Assembly: GCA_003170875.1 (NCBI GenBank)
Contig: PMYJ01000123.1
Location: forward strand, 1,043 to 28,915
Length of the DNA: 27,873 nucleotides
Direction of reading: 5' to 3'
Source: Candidatus Dormiibacterota bacterium
GTDB lineage: Bacteria; Chloroflexota; Dormibacteria; Aeolococcales; Aeolococcaceae
Part shown: positions 23,771-27,873 of the stretch, one piece after another
Layout of the letters: each line of letters begins with the position of its first letter
How positions within the stretch are numbered: position 1 is the stretch's first letter
The notes under the pieces: generated by a model
Seen by the model: the letters and a program-made list of their open reading frames with translations, nothing else
Database searches by the model: none
Told to the model about the DNA's origin: nothing
Made by a program: the position numbers and the translations under genes

Positions 23771-24430
23771 CTAGAGGACAGACCCGGCTTCCAAGGCCTC
23801 ACCTGACCACTGCGCGACGCACACGGTGACAAGCGCCAGCCACAGAAGTTCCATGCCGAGGAAGATCTTCTCGTAGAGCCCGCCCAGCGAGTGCGGGTGG
23901 AAGCCGACCCGTCCGAGGAGTAGGAGCGGCACGAGCGCTCCCCAGGAGAGGACGGCCATCGGGATCGCGAACCGCCGCCAGCGTGGCTGCGCTTGGAGCG
24001 CGAGCGAGCCGAGAATCGTTCCCGCAAGCACCACTAGGAACGCGACGAACGCGATGGCGAGGTGGATGGCGCCCGACGTGTGCAGGGGGGTGCCCGCCGG
24101 ATCGTCGGGGAAGAACGCGAGCAGCCCGGAGCCCAGTGCCCAGACGATCAGCAGGCCAAGCGCCGCCTGAAGGCCGCGACTCCTCGAGGCGGTGAGGGAC
24201 ACAGCGCCGACCACAGCCAGGCTGAGAGCGCAGCGGAGCAGGAAATTGAGGTCCATCAGCCACGCCCAGGACCCGGTGCTGCCGTAGTCGCTCTCCGCGT
24301 TGTGGAGAATCGAGAACTGCGGTCGGAGGAGCACCAGCGCCGTGTCGATGAGTGCATACAGCACGACGCCGGCGAGCGCGAGCCGGGCGGCTATTGCCGC
24401 CCTCGACGTGACTCTGGGTGAGCTCGACAT
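23771..24430 (-). CDS. DUF998 family membrane protein
   Basis: ATG 24430 gives 219 residues; a TTG at 24442 is an alternative. About six hydrophobic helices are present. The first loop has LRPQFSILHNAESDYGSTGS followed by WAWLMDLNFLL, the conserved DUF998 signature, and FFPDDPAGTPLHTSGAIHLA between later helices is also family-like. Function is unknown. The gene diverges from a MarR regulator, sharing a 35-bp intergenic region with a palindrome, so it is probably that regulator's target. No ribosome site is evident; a TATTAT box close upstream suggests a very short leader. Confidence 0.86.
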   Translation of the reverse strand: MSSSPRVTSRAAIAARLALAGVVLYALIDTALVLLRPQFSILHNAESDYGSTGSWAWLMDLNFLLRCALSLAVVGAVSLTASRSRGLQAALGLLIVWALGSGLLAFFPDDPAGTPLHTSGAIHLAIAFVAFLVVLAGTILGSLALQAQPRWRRFAIPMAVLSWGALVPLLLLGRVGFHPHSLGGLYEKIFLGMELLWLALVTVCVAQWSGEALEAGSVL

Positions 24431-24434
24431 ATGC

Positions 24435-24465
24435 GCAACCAAGTTGCATAATAGGTTACTGCATC
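24435..24465. promoter_or_regulatory. Divergent promoter with palindromic operator
   Basis: GCAACCAAGTTGC (24435-24447) is a perfect 5-bp inverted repeat around CAA, of the size MarR dimers bind. It abuts CATAAT (24447-24452), the likely -10 box for the MarR gene, whose complement TATTAT serves the DUF998 gene. Binding here would block both. Confidence 0.55.
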
Positions 24466-24936
24466 ATGGCGGAGCAGTCAAGGACCGCATATCACTTCGG
24501 CGACCTGCTCGCGCTGGCTCGCGAGCACTGGGTGCGCCAGATGGCCGAGCATGTCGACCGCGCCGGATTTGACGACTACCGTCGCACCGACGCCGCGGTC
24601 GTGCGCCTGCTCAGCCGCCCCAGGTCGATCGGGCAAATCGGCGAGGCGCTCGGCGTCACCCGCCAGGCGGCCCGCAAGTTCGTGACCAGGCTCGAACAGC
24701 GCGGCTTCGTCGTGACCGCCAGGGACGCGAGCGACGCTCGGCAGGTCAACGTTGAGCTCACGCGGCAGGGCCACCAATACGGGCGCGCGATCAGGAGGGC
24801 TATCGACACGCTCGACCGTCGGTTGGACCAGCGGGTCGAGCGCGCCCAGCTCTTGGGCGCCGACGCAGTTCTGCGCGCCAGCCTGCCAGATCAGGACGCT
24901 CGCGAGCAAGCGCTGCGTCTCGTCCCGCTGCCCTGA
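24466..24936 (+). CDS. MarR-family transcriptional regulator
   Basis: ATG 24466 yields 156 residues. A longer frame from 24418 would overlap the divergent gene and the operator and is rejected. The winged helix spans about residues 40-105: AAVVRLLSRPRSIGQIGEAL, GVTRQAARKFVTRLEQRGFV and the wing VTARDASDARQVNVELTRQG. Flanking helices should form the dimer interface. The close -10 box leaves a leader of only about six bases. It probably represses its own gene and the DUF998 gene. The effector is unknown. Confidence 0.87.
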   Translation: MAEQSRTAYHFGDLLALAREHWVRQMAEHVDRAGFDDYRRTDAAVVRLLSRPRSIGQIGEALGVTRQAARKFVTRLEQRGFVVTARDASDARQVNVELTRQGHQYGRAIRRAIDTLDRRLDQRVERAQLLGADAVLRASLPDQDAREQALRLVPLP

Positions 24937-24974
24937 CGACATCGCCGACGACCTCCCGTGCTCCCGACTCTCCC

Positions 24975-25136
24975 AGTACCGAGGCGGTCACCCGTGATCC
25001 CGGCGACGACTACTTCATCGCCCTGGCCCAGACCGCCAATGTCGACCACCTGGTGTCCGGTGACAAGGACCCCACCAGCCTCGCGACGGTGTCGCCGCCG
25101 GTGCTCTCGCGGGCGGCGTTCCTGGGCCTTCTCTGA
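24975..25136 (+). pseudogene. C-terminal fragment of a PIN-domain toxin
   Basis: The 53 residues STEAVTRDPGDDYFIALAQT, then ANVDHLVSGDKDPTSLATVS and PPVLSRAAFLGLL match the C-terminal half of VapC-like PIN ribonucleases: TRDPxDD and LVSGDxD carry conserved acidic metal ligands. The N-terminal half with the first acidic residue is missing, and no start precedes it. It ends immediately before the left arm of the tRNA-Pro site. A relic of the same end is at 10077-10112. Confidence 0.7.
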
Positions 25137-25261
25137 CCCCTACTTTGGCAATCGTCGCCCAGAGCAGCACTTGCTTCGTCCCTTCACCGCCCCGGCTGGG
25201 CCCAGACCACACCAAAGCAAGTGCATTAGCCGAATTCAAAACCGACCACCAGCTGACTAGC
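25137..25261. repeat. Left arm adjoining the intact tRNA-Pro
   Basis: About 125 bp match the left arms of composites 1 and 2: ATCGTCGCCCAGAGCAGCAC, TTGCTTCG, GGCTGGGCCCAGAC, CCAAAGCAAGTGC and CGAATTCAAAACCGACC in the same order and spacing. It lies directly 3' of the tRNA on its strand, the position of an attachment end that has restored the tRNA. Confidence 0.85.
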
Positions 25262-25337
25262 TGGTCGGGGCGCCCAGACTCGAACTGGGGACCTCTTGCT
25301 CCCAAAGCAAGCGCGCTACCGGCTGCGCCACGCCCCG
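25262..25337 (-). tRNA. tRNA-Pro (anticodon TGG)
   Basis: The minus strand folds into a full 76-base cloverleaf with CCA encoded. The acceptor CGGGGCG pairs with CGCCCCG, discriminator A. The D stem is GCGC/GCGC; the anticodon stem is CTTGC/GCAAG with loop TTTGGGA (anticodon TGG, Pro); the T arm is CCCAG-TTCGAGT-CTGGG. It reads Pro codons CCN. The 3' half from the anticodon loop is repeated at three other places in the window, marking this gene as the integration target. Confidence 0.97.
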
Positions 25338-25419
25338 ATGATTTCGAATACGCCTACCTCGCTGGCCTCGTCTCTCGCGAGGTAGCGCCTCGGCTATCCC
25401 GCCCGCGTTCTCTCCAAGT

Positions 25420-25738
25420 GCATCTCGCGCCCATTCTACGTTCAGCGAGGCGCGCAGAATGCCGGGGGTCCACGATCTGGGACGGCACCTCGGAAAGGTG
25501 CCCACCGCGAAGTTGGTTCTCCACCTCGTCCACCAGCGCCGCCAACCGCTCGGGGGGCGACGTCGCGCTTCTTGCTCGCGATCAGCAGGTCGGCGAGCAG
25601 CTTCTGGTGGCTGAACTCCTCACGCCGCCCGCCCTTCTTGAGTACCCACAGCGGGGTCGCCTCGATCCGTTCGCGGATGGTGAAGCGTTTGGCACAGGAG
25701 AGGCACTCACGGCGACGCCAGACCCCGGTCGGCGCCGT
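25420..25738 (-). pseudogene. nrdR: Frameshifted nrdR fragment
   Basis: The translation directly after the GH16 stop reads RRRECLSCAKRFTIRERIEA, then TPLWVLKKGGREEFSHQKLL and ADLLIASKKRDVA, matching the end of the NrdR zinc ribbon and its ATP-cone. An extra C in the run at 25552-25557 shifts the frame; the other frame continues ERLAALVDEVENQL and HLSEVPSQIVDP, again NrdR. The first zinc Cys pair and the C-terminus are missing. NrdR represses ribonucleotide reductase genes; a functional copy must be elsewhere if the host needs it. Confidence 0.8.
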
Positions 25739-26686
25739 TCATGATGTGATCCGAACGTAGTCGACCGCGAGCGACTGCGGCAGGGTGGAGTTATCGACCG
25801 CTCCGCCCCCAGTGCCTCCTACCGAGTTGTTGATGATGAGGAACATTGGGCTAGACGACACCGCAGCGCCGGTCAGCGTGCACGTCGTGACCCCGTCGAT
25901 CTGGAAGATGTCAGAGCCAGGGGACCAGATCAGGGTGTAGGTGTGGTAATTCTGGCTAACGTCCGAGACAGTCGGAGAGCACTGGGGGCTGCCACCGGAG
26001 GAATGAATCTGCTCGTTGACCGAGGTGTGGCTGTTGTTGAGAATCTCGGCGATATCCACCTCGTCGGAGCCGGGGTTCGGCCAGTTGCAGTTATTGGAAC
26101 CCATCCGCCAGGGCTGGCAATCGGTGCCCAGCAGCCAGATCGCCGGCCAAAGCCCCGTGCCGCCGGGCATCTCGGCCCGCACCGTGAACGTGCCATAAAG
26201 GAAGCTCGCCTTCGACTGGATGGCACCTGAGCTGTAGCCATCCGCGCCGCACCCAGGGTCCACTTGCGCTGTCTCGGTCAGCAGCCCCCCAGATTCCGCT
26301 ACGTTCGCGGCCTGGAAGCACTGCAATTCCCCGTTACCATTACTGGCGTTGGTGTTGACCAGCCAGTTCGAGGTGTCAACGCTCGTGCCGCTGAACTCGT
26401 TGTCAAACGAGTACGGGGTTGGCGTCGGCGTGGGCTCCGGTGTCGAAGTGGGCGTCGCACTCGGCTCGTACCCGCCGGGCAAAGCAGAGATGGAGGGCAG
26501 AATCGTGCCGAGCGGCGTCGGTGTCGCGGGGAGTGTCTGGACTGTCGGACTTTCCCCGCAGCACGACGGGGACGGAGGCGAATGCACCAGACTCCGAGCG
26601 TGTGGACTCGCCGCCGGAGGCGCGCAGGCCGCCAGCGGGAGCATGGCTACCACTGCGCAGATGAGCCTTGCGACCGGTCTGAGCAT
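25739..26686 (-). CDS. Secreted/lipoprotein GH16 glycoside hydrolase
   Basis: ATG 26686 has GGAGA eight bases upstream and gives 315 residues; an in-frame start at 26791 would add 35 residues before the signal and is rejected. The N-terminus is a lipoprotein signal ending LPLAAC. Then come a disordered region and a Thr-Pro linker (TPTSTPEPTPTPTP). The catalytic domain (about 110-315) begins FDNEFSGTSVDTSNW. The active-site motif DEVDIAEI holds the nucleophile and acid/base Glu of GH16 (ExDxxE). GLWPAIWLLG and VDYVRI are family blocks. It probably cleaves beta-1,3 or mixed-linkage glucans outside the cell. Confidence 0.92.
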   Translation of the reverse strand: MLRPVARLICAVVAMLPLAACAPPAASPHARSLVHSPPSPSCCGESPTVQTLPATPTPLGTILPSISALPGGYEPSATPTSTPEPTPTPTPYSFDNEFSGTSVDTSNWLVNTNASNGNGELQCFQAANVAESGGLLTETAQVDPGCGADGYSSGAIQSKASFLYGTFTVRAEMPGGTGLWPAIWLLGTDCQPWRMGSNNCNWPNPGSDEVDIAEILNNSHTSVNEQIHSSGGSPQCSPTVSDVSQNYHTYTLIWSPGSDIFQIDGVTTCTLTGAAVSSSPMFLIINNSVGGTGGGAVDNSTLPQSLAVDYVRITS

Positions 26687-26824
26687 CGGGGACGTCTCCT
26701 GGTAAGCCAGTGCCGGTGGGTGACCGGCGCCTTCGGGAGAGCTACCGGCTACGCCACGCCTCGATACCCTAGAGGATAGGGCACTCGCCAAGGCGGGGCC
26801 GGCCCCGCGGGGGTCAGCCGGAGA

Positions 26825-27085
26825 TCACCGCCCCCCGGAGTCGGACCGCCCCAGCCGGGAGGTGTCAAAGGGGCTCACCTCGCCAGCGGCGGCAGCCGAG
26901 CCCTCGGGCACCCGCTCCGCCCAGTCGAACTTGCCGTGATCGAAGACGGCGACGACCTCCTCGCCCGGCGTGCCGTCCGGGCGCGGCCGGGTGATGGTCA
27001 GACCGTGGGAGCTGAGGCTGAAGTCGGTCGCCGCGTAGTCGCGATTGAGACCGGTGCGGAGGTGGACTCGGACGATGTCAGCCAT
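26825..27085 (-). CDS. Small hypothetical protein
   Basis: ATG 27085 has GAGGAG four bases upstream, and the product has 86 residues. MADIVRVHLRTGLNRDYAAT, DFSLSSHGLTITRPRPDGTP and EEVVAVFDHGKFDWAERVPE are protein-like, with a predicted small beta-sheet. No domain is recognised. The tail is Ala/Ser/Gly-rich. It is transcribed away from the CvpA/MarP-like gene, with 197 bp between the starts. Confidence 0.62.
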   Translation of the reverse strand: MADIVRVHLRTGLNRDYAATDFSLSSHGLTITRPRPDGTPGEEVVAVFDHGKFDWAERVPEGSAAAAGEVSPFDTSRLGRSDSGGR

Positions 27086-27282
27086 GGAGCTCCTCGGTGC
27101 GATGCTTGCCAGGCCCCGGCCACGCGGCCGTGCCTCCCCAGCATGGGCCACCTGGCCACGGCCGTGTGGCCGGGAGCGTACCCACGGCGAGCCAGCCCAG
27201 GCCGGCGCGCGGGCTGGGACCATCCCCGCTCGCGAACTGACGACCCCCCGGAGCGGGCCCCACCCGTCAAACTCCCGGTCGG

Positions 27283-27873
27283 ATGGACATCCTCGACGCC
27301 ATCATCCTGATCCTGCTGGTCGGCTTTGCCATCTCCGGGTACCGGCGCGGCTTCACCTGGGGAGGCTCGGCGCTGATCGGCCTGGTGGTCGGAAGCGTGG
27401 TCGGCGCCCTGATCGCACCCCCGCTCACCCGGTGGATCTCGCCGGGACCGCAGGACAGCGGGCAGCCGCTCGTCGCCGCCGGCATCTTCGTCGCCGCCCT
27501 CCTGATTATCGAGGGCATCGGCAGCGCCCTGGGGTACCGGGCCCGCGTCCTCGCCCTCAAGACCCGGCTGGCCACCTGGGATTCCGTGGCGGGCAGCTTC
27601 ACCGGCTGCCTCGGGGTGCTCTTCATCGCCTGGTTCCTCGGCTTCACCTTCGCCAACAGCTCGCTGACGGTGCTCGGCAGCCAGATCGACGGCTCGGCGA
27701 TCGAGCGGAGCCTGCTCGACATCGCCCCCCAGCCACCCGCCTTCCTCGCCAAGGTCCAGGAGTTTCTCCAGAACAACGAGCTGCCCAACCCCTTCACCGG
27801 CCTCTCCCCCACCCTCCCGCTCGAGCCCCTCCCGGCCAGCACCAACACCGCCGGGGTGCGCACCGCCGCGGCC
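27283..27873 (+). CDS. CvpA/MarP-like membrane protein, N-terminal part
   Basis: The frame from ATG 27283 stays open to the window end (197 codons). MDILDAIILILLVGFAISGY followed by RRGFTWGGSALIGLVVGSVV is the CvpA N-terminus, with about four membrane helices by residue 130. Then comes an extracytoplasmic stretch (SQIDGSAIERSLLDIAPQPP) like the linker before the trypsin-like protease domain in MarP (acid-resistance periplasmic protease of mycobacteria). The protease part would lie beyond the window, so a plain CvpA protein is also possible. Confidence 0.82.
   Translation, partial: MDILDAIILILLVGFAISGYRRGFTWGGSALIGLVVGSVVGALIAPPLTRWISPGPQDSGQPLVAAGIFVAALLIIEGIGSALGYRARVLALKTRLATWDSVAGSFTGCLGVLFIAWFLGFTFANSSLTVLGSQIDGSAIERSLLDIAPQPPAFLAKVQEFLQNNELPNPFTGLSPTLPLEPLPASTNTAGVRTAAA

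Larger units (their letters stand above)
23171..25310. mobile_element. Putative non-autonomous cassette D
   Basis: This 2,130-bp unit lies between composite 3 and the intact tRNA-Pro, starting with a right arm and ending with a left arm. Cargo is a gene remnant, a DUF998 membrane protein, a MarR regulator and the 3' end of a PIN toxin. Integration at the tRNA end restores a full tRNA, as is typical for tRNA-targeting islands. No integrase is inside. Confidence 0.5.

Noticed and set aside
26400..26460. Direct repeats of a GT/CG-rich hexamer
   Set aside because: These encode the Thr-Pro linker of the GH16 lipoprotein and need no separate explanation.

Overview
The window is high-GC DNA from a soil-type Terrabacteria lineage. 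An F420-type oxidoreductase, a TIGR03086/DinB-like protein of the mycothiol-associated kind, a DipZ fusion, a MarP-like CvpA protein and leaderless starts with TATRAT boxes fit Actinobacteria, Dormibacterota or a close relative. No rRNA or marker gene settles the phylum.

Left part (1-9814). The first 480 bases hold decayed fragments. Then come a lipoprotein, a gene-poor kilobase, a CopD-like membrane protein, a truncated SLAC1/TehA transporter, metE with an F420-type oxidoreductase, a hemerythrin-DUF2249 protein divergent from an ArsR-like regulator with a cysteine-rich tail, a small protein coupled to a 2-hydroxyacid dehydrogenase, and a cupin. Two divergent intergenic regions (2976-3010 and 7062-7096) match at 26 of 35 positions without gaps. 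They suggest a small regulon that links metE and the transporter fragment to the hemerythrin and the regulator itself.

Middle and right part (10180-25337). This is the most unusual structure. A complete tRNA-Pro(TGG) gene lies at 25262-25337 (minus). Its 3' half, from the anticodon loop to CCA, recurs at about 10312, 12422 and 23132. Each of these copies is followed by the same gapless 129-bp right arm. Near-identical left arms of about 130 bp precede the first, second and tRNA copies, and a diverged one precedes the third. The arms carry repeated CACTTGCTT and GAATTC elements, symmetric about one axis, so each composite looks like a phage or island attP site. These sites split the region into three consecutive segments of 2.1, 10.7 and 2.1 kb. 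The cargo is unrelated from segment to segment and no integrase is present: (B) a PhnB-type VOC protein and a DJ-1/PfpI protein; (C) an osmoprotectant ABC transporter, MsrB/MsrA, an ECF sigma/anti-sigma pair, a broken peroxiredoxin, DipZ, a flavin disulfide reductase and a TIGR03086 protein; (D) a DUF998 membrane protein and a MarR regulator. A PIN-toxin 3' end sits beside two of the left arms. I read this as a chain of non-autonomous, tRNA-anchored cassettes mobilised in trans, or as scars of repeated integration at one tRNA. Much of the cargo deals with oxidative, electrophile or osmotic stress.

Right flank (25338-27873). Beyond the tRNA lie a frameshifted nrdR fragment, a GH16 lipoprotein, a small conserved-looking protein and the start of a MarP/CvpA-type membrane protein cut by the window end.
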